The notes beneath the pieces are model-generated. The model saw only the letters and a program-made list of their open reading frames with translations, had not been told where the DNA came from and did not search any database. From Euglena gracilis (lineage: Eukaryota > Euglenida > Euglenophyceae > Euglenales): a stretch of 64,000 bases of DNA. Positions 31,516-42,725 of this stretch are shown here, one piece after another. The position numbers were made by a program, and so were the translations under genes. The DNA is taken from assembly GCA_039621445.1 (NCBI GenBank), contig CP154956.1, forward strand, positions 14,620,166-14,684,165, written 5' to 3'. Position 1 is the first letter of the stretch. Each line of letters begins with the position of its first letter.

Positions 31516-31849
31516 GGCAAGAAAAAATGCACCTGGCTGAAAAAAAAGCGCCCTGACCCATATTCCAGGGTTGAAAGTCAAAATTAGGGGAAGAGGTTTT
31601 TTAAGGACCTGAGGGGGGGTCCAAACCCCCCCCACCCCCTGAAGAAACCCTGAGAGAAAGGGGGTTGGGGACCTACTTTGGGGGTCAATTTTGGGTCCAA
31701 AACCAAGAATTCTTGGCCCTCGCACCGAAAAAAAAAGAGGAAAGCCCCACCTCTGTCGAGGTACTGACACAACCCCTCTGGGGGGGGAGGGGCTTAAACT
31801 GGGCCCCCCAGGTCACGAAACTTTAAAAAAAAAAGTATCTGGTTGGGGG

Positions 31850-32220
31850 TCAGAACCCCCCCCAAATACAAAACCCCCCCCCGGTTTTATATTTGGGCGG
31901 AAATTTCAAGACCCCGAGGGGGGTTTTATATTTGGGGGGTTTTATATTCGGTCGGGAAAATCAACTTCCTGGAGGGATCCAGTAGTCACTTTTTGGTCCA
32001 AAATCACAAATACGCCCACCCTTGGGGGTCCAAAAATTCCACTGACAAAGGAGCAATTTTCACAAAAATTGCTCCCAAATCTGCCAAAAATCACAATTTC
32101 AGGAGAGATTTTGTCAAAAATTTTCCTTCCGGTGCTTTGCGCTGGAGGGGGGGGGTTTATATTCGGGCGGGATTTCAAGGACCTCGGGGGGGGGGTTTAT
32201 ATTTGGGGGGAGTTGTATTT
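31850..32220 (+). repeat. Inverted-repeat element R6, copy 2
   Basis: The left CCCCAAATACAAAACCCC and right GGGGGGTTTATATTTGGGG ends are inverted. The interior (GGTTTTATATTTGGGCGG, CACTTTTTGGTCCAAAATC, CACAATTTCAGGAGAGATTT) is the reverse complement of 19475-19855. No coding potential. Confidence 0.75.
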
Positions 32221-32417
32221 GAGTTATTTGGGTTATATTTGGGGTGAGGTTAGGTCATTGGTCAAGAAGCAAAAAAAAAAAACTCTCAAATTGGTTCGAT
32301 GAGAGCTCCTTGAGAACTTTGACTTTTTATCCTCCAAAAGATTGAGAGATATCGAAAAGCCGAGACGTGTCCTCAACACTCATGGAAACGAATGTTTCAC
32401 GGATATGAAAACCTTTT

Positions 32418-32512
32418 TTGGTGAGCACAAAAAATTCTTGGTGAACACAGATGAACACAATTTTTTTCTTGGTGAACACATGACACAGATAATTTTTTCT
32501 GGCGAACACACT
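32418..32512. repeat. TTGGTGAACACA minisatellite, locus 2
   Basis: Four to five degenerate copies of TTGGTGAACACA with interspersed T or A runs, as at 31272-31352. Confidence 0.75.
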
Positions 32513-32640
32513 AACTCAATGTCAATGTCTGGGGGGCGTCTCAGCCTGGCCGGGAGCTGCTGGCTTGGGGGAAAAAATGGCTGGTATATCCCCCAGAGGT
32601 ATATCCGTTCCGGCTTAAGAAAAAACGAGAGGAATTAAAC

Positions 32641-32787
32641 CAACTAAATGTGATGCCGCTGAAGGTCGGAGGGTGTCCAGAACGGTCATTGCTTCAAGGC
32701 ACGCGGAGTGAACGGTTATTATGGCGGTCCATGCTGTGATCCGGGCCCTGGCTGCCCAGGGACGCCGTGTGGGGACAACGCTCCCGG
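32641..32787 (-). CDS. Possible internal exon, unrecognised
   Basis: Pyrimidine-rich acceptor TTCCCCCTGCAG and donor AGTTG|GTTTAA bound 147 nt reading VVPTRRPWAARARITAWTAI and ITVHSACLEAMTVLDTLR. The other minus frames have stops. The + strand is also open. No family recognised. Confidence 0.35.
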
Positions 32788-32799
32788 CTGCAGGGGGAA

Positions 32800-33470
32800 G
32801 GCACCAGGGGGGACGGGCGGCCGAACGGAGGCGGTGGTCGATGGCGTGGTTGATGGCAGCCAGAGTCCAGAGTGGGCAACCCATGAAACCATTTTGGGAA
32901 TTGGGTTTTGGTTTGAGCTGTAGGTTTACATTGGATTGGAGTCGTGTGGTGGTGGAGAAAGAGTGCCAAGTCAGCCTCACATGCTCAGGCTCGTTGCTGT
33001 TCCCCTCCACTTACACACCGTCATGCACTTTCTGTGATTTTTTTTCATCCTTCAGCTGTTTTTCACACAGCTAAAAATCAGAGAACAATTTTTTTTTATT
33101 TCTCTCTCGAGGAATCAGGTGAAAGATTGCAATAGCAACCCAAAAATTTGGTTGTTGTTTGGGGTTTGATATTGGGTGGGGGGATTATACCTGGGCGGCA
33201 AAATCAGACCCTCTGGAAGGGATTTATCCCGGTAAGGGCAACCTGGAATCGTTTCTGGTTAAAATGTCAGACCCCTCCCAATGTTTTGTTTGGGGGACAC
33301 CAGTTGTTTGTGTGAGAACGAACTGAAACTTGGAGCAAGGTGCCGTCAAGGACTCAAGGTGGGAACAGACATTTGCTTAAGGACCCCGGGGGGGGGGGGG
33401 TACTGGCTAGCCAATCGGCTAGACACTGGAAAAGTGGACTAGCTAGACCCCACCCCGGGGGGGGGGGTCC
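32800..33470. other. Gene-free stretch
   Basis: No supported exon. 33010-33110 is T-rich. 33380-33470 has CTAGCTAG-type repeats beside G tracts. Confidence 0.5.
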
Positions 33471-33481
33471 GGGGGCCCCCG

Positions 33482-33664
33482 GACTGGAAAAAAATTTTCC
33501 TCCGGCGCTGTGCGCCGGAGGGAAAATGAGGTTTTTAACAGGTTTTTGGCTGATTTTGTTCCAAAAATTCCCAAAAATGGCAAAAAACGGGCATTTTTGG
33601 CCATTTTTGGGGGTCCCAAAAAAATTTCGGCGCTTCGCGCCGGTCACTGGAAAAAAATTTTCCA
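33482..33664 (+). repeat. Dispersed hairpin repeat R2, best-preserved copy
   Basis: Bounded by ACTGGAAAAAAATTTTCC on both sides, each next to a GC hairpin (CCGGCGCTGTGCGCCGG left; GGCGCTTCGCGCC right). It is the inverted equivalent of 1016-1195. A further palindrome, GCTAGCAGACC...GGTCTGCTAG around CCCCGGGGGGG, follows at 33676-33709. Confidence 0.75.
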
Positions 33665-33713
33665 CTAGCTAGCCCTGCTAGCAGACCCCCCGGGGGGGGG
33701 GTCTGCTAGAAAA

Positions 33714-33795
33714 CCCACTAGCCAAATTTGGACTAGCTGCAGTCCAGCCCCCCCAAGGGGGGGGGTACTGCAATCCCTTAAGCAAATGCCTGGTG
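33714..33795 (+). repeat. Facing C/G tract block shared with 21232-21312
   Basis: AGCCAAATTTGGACTAGCTG, CAGTCCAG plus a C tract, a G tract plus TACTGCA, then CCCTTAAGCA and ATGCCTG. The same order is present at 21232-21312. Confidence 0.65.
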
Positions 33796-33799
33796 GGGA

Positions 33800-35300
33800 A
33801 AAAAATTGCCCGACAAAAATCACACCCAATAAAGACTTGTCCGAGATTGCTCTAGAACTTCAACTGAAATGGCGCGTTCAAGTGATGCCAGGGTTGTACG
33901 GGAAGGCCTGGTAGGGGGGTCGAACCCACTCACTCACCACAGCACCTATGCAAGGAAAATTCCTTCAGTGCAAAAGGAAAATTTTGATTGACCTAAAAAT
34001 CAGCACCGAAAAAATCCGGGGGGCCTGGTGGGGGGTCAGACCCACCCACCCAACAGGATGGGGGTGGGGGGGGGGCCGACCAGGTTTTGGATAGTGCTGA
34101 GCTCTTAATAAGCGCGCACCCCCCCTTCATTGACCCTCTCATATAAACCGGCCCACTCCATGGAGCTCTGTTGACTGAAATGGAAGGGTTTTGTGCCCGA
34201 AACGGGGCGCTGGGGTTTCGCCAGGGGTAAGCTTCGCTCTTACCCATAAAGGGATAAGAGCTCAGCGATCCCCCCACCACCCACTACACATAGGGTTGCA
34301 GTATTCCCATACAGCCCTGGGGGATGGACTGTTGCATTCCGGGGGGGCTCCATTAGCTAGCCATTTTGCTGGCCACCAGAAGCCAAAACAAAAAAGCCAG
34401 ACCCCACCTCCCTGGGGGGTCCTGGGCCCACCTGACCAGAAAACAATTCCTCCAGCGCTACGTGCTGAGGTGGAAGTAGGGTTTTTAATATATTTTTTGG
34501 GTGTAATTTTGTCCCAAAATTTTTCAAAGCTTGCCAAAAATGGGCCATTTTTGGCGATTTTTGGGGCCAAAAATTTCCAGACTAAGCAGACCCCCCAGGA
34601 TTCCACTAATACACACTGGATTCCACTAATACACACTGGAGCGGGTAAAGAAGGGGGGAGAAGTGAATTAAAACTGCTTGGTGAAATCTGATCCCAAACG
34701 TGACATGATCTTGGACAACGTCCGCCAAAAGATGCACTTCTTCGTGACATCGGCCAAATAATCATCATGATCATCAACATCATCATCATCATCATCAGCA
34801 CAATGGGATTCAGAAAATGGAGAGGGCATGTAAATCTGGAGAGTCGCTGATATTTTCCCCAGTAGTAATAAAAAAACGCATGCCCAAGTCTTCGAAAACG
34901 GGTCTAAATGGAAGCCCTGACGTCGACCCTCCCCAAGACCGCAAAAAAGGTCCACAATCGCTGAAACACACAAACTGGCTGCCGAAAAATAGAAAATCGC
35001 CCCAGAGCAGAGCGCCTTTGTTTCAACTTCTGATGTTTGTGGAGGGACTGTCCAATTATTAAACACTTGAAATCACGATGAGGTCTTCTGGCCGGCAAAT
35101 ACAGTTGCACTCTTGCCATTTGTGTGGCTGCTGGATTTGGACACGTCGGCGGTGTAAGCTGTGACTGGTGACTGGGTGCAGAACTCCTTTTCAACACTCC
35201 TGAATTTTCACCATTCAAAGAAAAAAGCGCCGTCCAAGCATGTTCTTTGTGACATTTTGAGCTTAGACCCATTTCCAGTTCTCAGGTCGACCTTAATGAG
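33800..35300. other. Mostly repeat; weak minus-strand exon candidates
   Basis: 34436-34575 is an R2 copy and 34765-34799 an ATC array. On the minus strand DYLADVTKKCIFWRTLSK (about 34765-34680) and a frame at 35075-35270 (QMARVQLYLPARRPHRDF) look coding-like but have no clear splice partners, so I do not annotate them as genes. Confidence 0.4.
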
Positions 35301-36590
35301 TCCATAAGACAAAGTAGAAACAGTCATTTAAAAAATGAATTTTTCTTTTGGGCAAAATCAAAACCTGTGTTCCTGAGTTTGGGGGCAAAAAAACTGGGGT
35401 GGACCGGATATCAACCTTGACATCGGCACCAAAACCCCAGAAAAAATTTTGGCTGCCGAAGGTGACCTAAATTTTTTATGGCACTGGACCATGCCTTTGC
35501 ATAGCGACCCCCAGGGGGGGAGGGAGGGTCACTTTCCACTCCAAAAAAAACCAGTCAGTCACTTTTTCCAAAAAAACCAGTCAGTTCCTCCCCCCCCCCC
35601 CCCCCGGGGGTATCGGCCACTCATCAGGAGGCAATGAAAATTTGCCAAGTCTGAAAAAATCCAAAACATTTTTGGCGCCTTCGGCGCCAGGCCAATCACT
35701 TTTTCATTTCGAGCCTCCCCCCCCCCCCCCGGCGGGGCCAAAAAACCGGTCAGTCACTCTGAAAAAACCAGCCAGTCACCCCCCGGGGGGGGGGGGAGGG
35801 GGAGGGGGGGTAGGTGTTAAGCAGTGGTATGCACTGGACGAAAGAGATGTTTAAAACATCAAATGAAGCCCTCAGAACGCCCTAGCAACTGTATTTTGGT
35901 CAAGGCGGGGAGTTGCGGGGAAATCAAAATACAGTCAGATGGGGAAGTTTGAGGGATAGGATGGGGTTTAGGTATCTGCACTTTTTGCTTGATATTCCTT
36001 CGTTTTAAGTTTTTTGGGCCCAAAAAAACATCCTGAAATTTCCGAAAAATGGCCATATGTTGCTCCAGGCGGGAGGATGGGGAAAACGGGTAAAGAGTTC
36101 TGTCAGGTTTTGGACATCAGGCCCGAAGATCTGACCCACTTCCACCTAAAATTTTCAGAGGAAGTGGCACTCGCTTCCTCCAATGCCAAAACAGAGAAAT
36201 AAAGGCATTTTCATTTTTCATTTTCATTTCCACCACAAATCCAGGGAATCCAACTTCCCCTTTGCTTCATTTTGGATATATTTTGACAGCTGTTTTTATG
36301 TCGTATTTTGGGCAAAAAAAAAGGCCAAAAATGGCTAAAAAAAAAACGCATCCCAAAAAGAGGCTGCGGATTCGGGGAGTAATTCTGGCCAGCCATGAGT
36401 TACCGGAAAAGCCAGGTACCGTTAGATAGGGTCCATTGAGAGGGATGTCTCTCAAAAGAAACCCACTTCCCATTATTGGTGGTCTGCTTCCTTTCCCGCT
36501 TCATTTCGTGAAAAGCTTTGCACCTCAAAAATATTTTCCAAAAAATTGCCTCCCACCTTGAATGTGGTTCATTCGATAATTGAATTATGG
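35300..36590. other. Gene-free repeat stretch (CAGTCAGTCAC family)
   Basis: AAACCAGTCAGTCAC occurs repeatedly (35552, 35574, 35741, 35764), as also at 21722 and 53711-53742, interleaved with C and G tracts and a GGCGCCTTCGGCGCC hairpin (35682). No exon seen. Confidence 0.55.
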
Positions 36591-36598
36591 ATGGTGTA

Positions 36599-36683
36599 AC
36601 CCCCCAAATAACACCCCGCCCGGTGTGTTATTTGGGCACCCGAGCTGGGGCCCCAGGGGGGGGGGTGTTATTTGGGGGAGGGG
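36599..36683. repeat. TA-flanked poly-C element, AAATAACA family
   Basis: 85 bp between TA dinucleotides at 36597-36598 and 36684-36685. Left ACCCCCCAAATAACACCCC, right GGGTGTTATTTGGGGGAGGG. An additional internal GTGTTATTTGGG sits mid-element. 36700-36900 continues with more GTTATTTGGGG words. Confidence 0.7.
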
Positions 36684-36699
36684 TATTTTTAGAAAACCA

Positions 36700-37790
36700 A
36701 AGGAAAACAGGGGGGGTATTATTTGAGCGCTCAAAATCGGCCCCCGAGGGGGGGGGTGTTATTTGGGGGGGGGTTATTTGGGGGGGGTTATTTGGGGGGG
36801 GGGGTTATTTGGGGGGGTTTTTGGGAGGGGGGTTTAAATTATTTGGGCATTCAAGTTGGGGACAGGGGGATATTATTCAGTAAAACCGCCCTCCCAAATA
36901 ATAGCCCGGGGAATTTTTTCGCATGAAGTGAAAGGGAGTTGGGAAAGGGGCAGGTATCAACTCCTGAAATTCTTGAGTTCCTAAAATCCGAAGTGGACAG
37001 AAAAACATGTGTCAAAGACGTGAGGTGAGGAAGAACACTTGAACACCTCCTGTGCACAGGTGTGCAGGGTCCAGACACCCCTGCAGTCAAGGGGCCTCCA
37101 AAAAAACATAAAAGCAACAAAAACCAGGAAAAATGCAAATTTTGCCGAAAATGTTGATGAAGCAAACATTGCACGCTTTCAAGAATTTGATTATGATTTG
37201 ATTCTTTTTAAAATTTGAAAACATGCTGACTCAAAATGTAATATTTGGCCAAAAAAAATTAAAAATGACAAAAATTCAACACCTTTTGTCTCAGGGGAAG
37301 ACAATGTCCAAGTAAGGAGTTAGGGTTAGGGCCCGCCCCCTCCCCGGCAAGGACGTTGCACGTGTTGCCCCCAAGTGTCCACAAGTATCCAGGGGGGGGG
37401 GTAAACCACATATGCCTTCCCCCCCGTTTTTTCTTTGTTTTTTGATCTTGGGATATTTTGCGTTTTTTTTTTGTTGCATTCTTTTTTGCGTTTTTTCAAT
37501 TTCTGGTGGGAATTTTTTGTGACAATTGTGAGTTTTCGTGAATAAATTTGTAAACCATCTGAACTTTGGCACACATGAACGTTGAAAGGCCAAACGCGAA
37601 AAAGCAAAACCGGCACGAACAAGACATATCTGGAGCCTAGTGCAAAACACAACCCTGTGTTATCACATAGAATATCAGAATTGGAGAGATGTATCTGTTT
37701 GATGGTTTGAGAACGGCAGCATAATTCATGAAAACCAGCGAAGCAGAGCATGTGCATGGGAGTGTGCATCCACCGTGCAGCCTTCACCCC
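36700..37790. other. Gene-free stretch
   Basis: 36720-36900 holds repeated TTATTTGGGG words and G tracts. 36900-37790 shows no convincing exon. GTTAGGGTTAGGG at 37319 is only two units and is not telomeric. Confidence 0.5.
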
Positions 37791-37801
37791 CCCCCCTGCT
37801 G

Positions 37802-38110
37802 TCAAAAGTGTGGCGGGAAACGCTTCGAGGCTGGCCACGAAAGATCCATCTTGTCAGGAAAGAGAAACGCTCCTCCAAGTTTGCCGTTGTTTCGCAACTC
37901 GCCCCACAGACCTTTGTATATGGCGCACCACAAACAGAAGATGGCATAAACAAACTGGGCATAAAGCTGTGAGTAAATGAAAGTTTGGGGCGTGTACGTA
38001 CCCAGAGATAGAAACCATGTCCACACCCAGACTGCATTATGGACCCAGAGGTCAAAGCCACCCAAATAAGGCAAGCATGCAAGCATATTGCCCACCAGGG
38101 AATTTCTTAA
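37802..38110 (-). CDS. Possible multi-pass membrane protein exon
   Basis: The minus strand is open for about 100 codons with strongly membrane-like composition: NMLACLPYLGGFDLW, AVWVWTWFLSLGTY, AQFVYAIFCLWCAIYKG, then a polar segment ending KMDLSWPASKRFPPHF before TGA. An amphipathic loop and at least two helices are suggested. I do not recognise the family. Other minus frames are partly open, so confidence is moderate. Confidence 0.4.
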   Translation of the reverse strand, partial: LRNSLVGNMLACLPYLGGFDLWVHNAVWVWTWFLSLGTYTPQTFIYSQLYAQFVYAIFCLWCAIYKGLWGELRNNGKLGGAFLFPDKMDLSWPASKRFPPHF

Positions 38111-38254
38111 GCCTTTCTTAAAGACGGAGGGGGTGCAGTTGGGCGGCTGGAAAAAGGCGCTGGCTGTATAAAAAAAAGTGCTGGCTGGACCCCCAGGGGG
38201 TGGGGGGTCTAGGTGGGTGGTTCGAACCCAGCCCAAATCCAGCTGGGATGCATT

Positions 38255-38375
38255 TATTCGGCTATATTTTTTGAGTTGAAAACCCCAGAAAGTACCAAAA
38301 ATGGTCAATTTTTGGCCACTTTTGACCACTTTCTTCAAAATTTTTGGCGCTTTGCGCCGAGTTTTTTTTTGTCCA
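38255..38375 (+). repeat. R2-related hairpin repeat
   Basis: Contains GGTCAATTTTTGGCCAC and a GGCGCTTTGCGCC hairpin followed by a T run, like the right half of 33482-33664. Confidence 0.5.
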
Positions 38376-38589
38376 GCCCCTGCTTTGCTGGGCTGCAAAA
38401 ACTTTATTACTGCTCAACCCCCGGGGAAGGGGTTCCGCAGCCCAGCTGGGAGGTGCTGGTTGGAAAAAAGGTGCTGGCTGGCTGGACCTCCATGGGGGTT
38501 GGGTGGGGTCTGGCTTAAGAAATTCCCTGGCACCATATGTCATTCTGGGAGGTGAGAAATTAAACAAAGCAGATTTCATGTTCAGAACT

Positions 38590-39192
38590 AGAAATGCACC
38601 GAGTGAACGATATGCAGGCGCAAATGAGAAACTGGAGAAGAAGAAAAAGGATGCTCCGGCTGCACTCCCGCAAATAGCCCAAAAGGGAATTCACTGGCGA
38701 TGGATGATGATGGTGACAATGAGGTTTTCGACGGTTCGTTTTTGGAAGCACGGGGGGCAGGGTCGGGATCTTCCTGCCGCGGACACGTTAACTCAGCCAG
38801 CGGGGGCGGCCGGGTTCGCAAGCTTGGCGGCAAGGTGCCCGGTCAGTGTTTTGCCTCCTTTGCCACCAGCATTGCTGCACTTGAGGACCACTCAAACAGA
38901 TGGAACTGTTAAAAAGCTTCCCATCGGAACCAAGAACAGCTTCTGAACCAAAGCGGTTCTGCACGAATCCATTGTGGATTTTGACTTCACGTTTATTCCC
39001 TTGTGTTGAAGCTGAGCAGAAAAGCTCAGCAACCTCCACAAGAAAGGCCCCGCCCAAGAAAATGAGGTGTTCCCTGGTATGGAGGTTCTTGGAATGTGTC
39101 AATACAGCATCAGGGTTGAGCTTAATGGGTCCAAAAGCGCAAGCAGCCACGAGATAGCAAAGCTCTGCCCATGCCTTGCTTTCGTTTGGCAC
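38590..39192 (-). CDS. Candidate coding region, several exons possible
   Basis: The longest frame (39192-38788) reads AFGPIKLNPDAVLTHSK, EHLIFLGGAFLVEVAELF, VQNRFGSEAVLGSDGK and LFNSSICLSGPQVQQ. A second minus frame (38790-38590) reads QEDPDPAPRASKNEPSK and SSSIASEFPFGLFAG. Composition is convincingly coding, but frames switch and I could not settle splice sites. No family recognised. An R1 element (39202-39680) is inserted ten bases upstream. Confidence 0.45.
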
Positions 39193-39201
39193 AGCTCCCA
39201 G

Positions 39202-39680
39202 GCAGGCATTATTTTAAAGAAAACCTTAAAAGCCTTTTAAAAACCTTAACACTGAAAAATTTGGCCAGAATTTCTGAAAAACCCTTAAATATTATTTATA
39301 AAAAACCTTTTTGAAAGGTTTTCTTTGAATTTTGAGAAACCTTTCAAAATCAATTCTGGAAAAAATTTCGAATGTCGAGCAAAAAAAAAGTGGCAAAATC
39401 TCGGGGAAAAAAACCAAGCCAACTCCTGTGGAAAAAATGATTTCTGGTTTCGCTGGAACATTGTCTATCCACCCAAAACTCAAAAAATGTGGTTTGAACT
39501 TTTTGATTTTCAACCTGGACCGATCTTGGTTCGATGCCCAGTTGGCTCGTTGACTGCCCTTGGAAAATAGATGCCTTAAAAAATGTTAAAATTCTCAAAA
39601 TGCCTCAAAAAACCTTGAAAACGCCTTGAAAATTTTTAAAAAAATTGAAAAAATTTCGCCTTAAAAAAAATAATGCCTGC
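39202..39680 (+). mobile_element. R1-core element with GGCATTATTTT terminal repeats
   Basis: About 479 bp. Left end GCAGGCATTATTTTAAAG (39202-39219) and right end TTAAAAAAAATAATGCCTGC (39661-39680) are inverted repeats matching at 16 of 18 positions. The interior has the R1 core (GATTTCTGGTTTCGCTGG, CTATCCACCCAAAACTC, TTGGTTCGATGCCCAG). Flanks CTCCCAG and CTCCTAG may be a degenerate target duplication. Non-coding, so non-autonomous. The core is shared with elements that have different (AGGGCGGTCC) ends. Confidence 0.75.
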
Positions 39681-39689
39681 TCCTAGCCC

Positions 39690-41005
39690 ACGGAGCAGGT
39701 TCACTGCGGCTGGCATTTGCGTTCCGGGGGACCCAGTGCTGTGGCTGGCAGCGGCTGGCCACGGCGGCGACGGTGTGCCTGGCGGCCAGGGCACCGGCCC
39801 AGGGTTGGGAAGCGGTGCCAGGGGCGATCTTGGGACACCTGGCAAGAAGGGGGATCCTGATTCCTCCTCAAGGTGCCAGAGCATATGGGAGCGTGTGGAT
39901 CATCGGCCAGAAGAAAAAAACTTTCCTTTTTGGCAAGGGGCCCAGGAACCCCCAGTCGGTCCGGACCCCCCTGACAGGTGGGCAACGTTGAAAATGGTGT
40001 GAATATATTTACACAGCTTCCTTTATAAAAAAAAAATGGGCACTTCCGCCAGAAGATTGGTCAGTTACCCCAATTTAGCAGTCACAAAGAGCAACGCTTA
40101 CAGTCCCCAGCAAAAAAAAAAACTACCTCCAGAATCAATCCCATCTAAATTACATATTCAAATGTTGGTTTCCCAATTCGCACATTCCAGGTAACCACTC
40201 ACAGTTGAAAAGCTATCAGTTGCCTTCAGACAAAAAAAAGCAAACACGCTAAACACGGAATTTCATGTTTCCTTTCCCTTTGCGGTACGCTGGTCATTGG
40301 CATTGGAGATGATTTCCTGATGGTTCAGAAGCAACCCAGGAGAACCATCATCTCACCCTCTCATCACCATCAGATCGCGTGCAAATTCGCAGAAATAATT
40401 GCATTTCATTGTTAGATAAATACACTTTGGGTTGGCCCAAAGGCTCTGATGAACAAAAGAAAGCCATGAAACGCGAGGTCACCACTTTTTTTCATCGGCA
40501 AACCTGAAATGGGAGGGTTTCAAAATGTAGATACCCCAAGACACTTATCAGCTAGAAAATTCTATTTTGACGATTGAAATCCCTGGGTGGGGGAGAAATA
40601 AAAATATGGAGCACTGTCCTCCAGAAGGGAGAAAGCAAAAGAGGCGAAATTCAGAGGTGCTTCTCTGATCCATTTCTTGTTCAAAACCTCAAAAAAACTC
40701 AACTTAAGAAAGCTCCTGCTAGAAACGTCAGATTCGTCCCAAGCAACTGCAGGACCGAGCCCCTGGTGGCCGATGCTCGTCACCCTTGAGATGAAAAAAC
40801 CTGTGGATGCAACACAATACAAAATTCAAAAGCCACAAGATGGAGCCACATTCTTCTTCAGTTGAAAACATAAGACGAAAAGCTGGTTCTGCAAGCGGCT
40901 CCTTCTCCCCACTAGTCGGAGAAAAATGCATGTTCAATCACACAAAGATGGAAGAAAAACAAGAAGATGTTGATAAAGATACTCCTGTGTGAGAAATGAG
41001 TGGCT
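39690..41005. other. No supported gene
   Basis: A GC-rich patch (39690-39900) is open on both strands. At 40560-40940 minus-strand frames (EVLNKKWIREAPLNFASF and EEECGSILWLLNFVLC) look partly coding, and a CATCCACAG acceptor is present, but nothing can be linked with confidence. Confidence 0.4.
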
Positions 41006-41011
41006 GGCATG

Positions 41012-41144
41012 TCACTCAGCATCAGCAGGTGTATGCGTGACCTCAGATTCTGCGACATTGGCAGCAGCCGGGCAAGGCACGGCGAGGCAATCCATCATAG
41101 AAAACTTGTTCTTCAATGTCACGATGCCCAATGCAATTTTGTCC
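41012..41144 (-). CDS. Possible C-terminal exon, unrecognised
   Basis: The minus strand reads LWLDKIALGIVTLKNKFSM, then DCLAVPCPAAANVAESEV and a stop at 41014-41012. Composition is coding-like. The exon abuts the left target duplication of the R1 element at 41155, so the insertion may lie in, or at the edge of, the exon. It could terminate the gene whose exons run 43332-41766, but no phase proof is available. Confidence 0.35.
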
Positions 41145-41154
41145 AGCCACAGAC

Positions 41155-41476
41155 AAGGCGGTCCTTAAGGAAACAAAAAAAAACTGCTGTCCCAGCACGT
41201 TCAATACGGGGTTCATGAGGAAACATGAACGAAAAAATGGCCATATTCTTGCAAAAACGGGTCGACTCTTCAGGGGAAAAAAAGTGATTTCTGGCAACCT
41301 TAGGTCATTGCCCATCCACCAAAGATGTCAAAAAAGGTTTTTCGACTTTTTGATTTTTACCCCTGTTCAAGCCCCAAGTTCGGGCATTGCCCGGCCCTTA
41401 GGCCGAAGGGCGGCCCTCAAGGGGCGGTCCTCAATGGAAAAAAAAAGGAAAAAGCCCATCTCTCATGGACCGCCCT
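41155..41476 (+). mobile_element. AGGGCGGTCC-terminus R1 element with target duplication
   Basis: Termini AAGGCGGTCC (one change) and GGACCGCCCT. Flanks agccacagac (41145-41154) and ggccacaggg (41477-41486) match at 7 of 10. Interior: R1 core (GATTTCTGGCAACC, CATCCACCAAAGATGTC, TTTTTGATTTTTACCCC). The right end holds a second GGGCGGTCC (41422), so the last about 55 bp again look like a solo unit. Confidence 0.75.
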
Positions 41477-41765
41477 GGCCACAGGGATATCTCACTTTGC
41501 CGTTGCTGCTGTTGCTCCTCGTATCAATGGCCTGCTTGCCAGCTGTGTTGTTGGTGTACCCGCAATTTTATCGGCCAATTTCCAGTGTCTCCTTATTTGC
41601 AAAATTCCTTTGAGACTAAAGCAGTCTCCATTGACCCCCCAATTTAGACAGAAAGAAACAAAATGTGCAAAAAGAACCCCGAAAACACCCATTTTCTGAA
41701 ACTCTGAAAAACACTCATTTTCAACGATCACCACCCATTTGTGCCGTGCCAGGAAAAGGTTTTAC

Positions 41766-41826
41766 CCACTGCTTTATTTGATGGAGAAATTTTTGTTCAA
41801 ATTGGGGAAACAGCTCTGTGGAAATT
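41766..41826 (-). CDS. Minus-strand gene, exon 5 of a phase-linked chain
   Basis: Acceptor AATCGGTTAG and donor CAGTGG|GTAAAA. One entering base plus 20 codons: ISTELFPQFEQKFLHQIKQW, phase 0 out. The entering phase complements exon 4 of the chain (42181-42392). Unrecognised, predicted helical. Confidence 0.45.
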
Positions 41827-41904
41827 CTAACCGATTGAAATAACACAGGCAGGGAATTTTCCCACGTCGTTTCGTCCTTTTTCCATTTGTTAACAAAACA
41901 AGCA

Positions 41905-41943
41905 GACACACACGCACACACACACACACACACACACAGAGAG
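41905..41943. repeat. CA microsatellite
   Basis: CA dinucleotide array followed by GAGAG and a G run, within the intron between chain exons 4 and 5. Confidence 0.95.
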
Positions 41944-42180
41944 AGGGGGGGGGGAACAGAAACAACACCCCCTTAGTTGCACTAAGGCTTCTTGTCTGTT
42001 TATGGCCGGCACTAACTTCGCTTCTGGCCCAGTTTGCTGTGTGGAAACAACACCCCCCCCTAAAATAAGGTTTTCACTCTTTCTTTCCCACAAGGGAGTC
42101 TGAAGAGATCAAAAAGCACACCAAAATGGCAAATTACAACCAATGTGGACAAAATGTGTAATGTGTACATAAACACGTAC

Positions 42181-42392
42181 GACGGTAAGCAAGGTTGGCT
42201 GGAAGGGTTTTCCAGACGGTGCATTTGCTGAAACCGTTGCATCTCTCGCCAAGTTAGCTGCACCTGCTCCACGTCATCGTCGCACAGCATACAAAGCAGC
42301 TGCCGCAGCCCAGTTTTTATTGCTAGGGGCAAGGCTGTCAACGTGCAAATAACGCATAAGGAACGTCTCAATGCAGATTTGCTTACTTTTGC
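42181..42392 (-). CDS. Minus-strand gene, exon 4 of chain (helical)
   Basis: Acceptor TTTGGGTCCAG and donor CCGTC|GTACGT. Phase 0 in, two bases out. It reads ALRRSLCVICTLTALPLAIK, TGLRQLLCMLCDDDVEQV, QLTWREMQRFQQMHRLEN. Alternating hydrophobic and charged helices suggest a HEAT/ARM-type or similar solenoid. A loose resemblance to the STAG domain of cohesin SA proteins (T.....L...L.......Q..E) is too weak to name. Confidence 0.5.
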
Positions 42393-42725
42393 CTGGACCC
42401 AAACCCTCCTGCCTTTTTTGAAACCCTGTTCGAACCACCCCAACCCATCGCCTAAAAACCCCTGAAAATATTTTCGGCAGCTTTTGACCAGGCCACAAAC
42501 AAGGCTGTCGGGGATGACACTCACCCAGATCCCTGAACAGGCCAGGGGCGGGGTGAGGAAAAGCACAATCGGAAGAGAAAATCGCCGCCAAAAATTCTTT
42601 TGTTCCAGAGTTTTTTTCTTGCTCAAAAGAAAACGGCAAAAACATTGGGAAATTCCAAAGCCTCCTCCTATGTCTTAGGGGATGGGGCATCACAAAAATA
42701 AAACACCAGCTCCTCATTAAAATAC

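Noticed and set aside
37319-37335. Telomere-like GTTAGGGTTAGGG
   Set aside because: Only two units, internal to the window.
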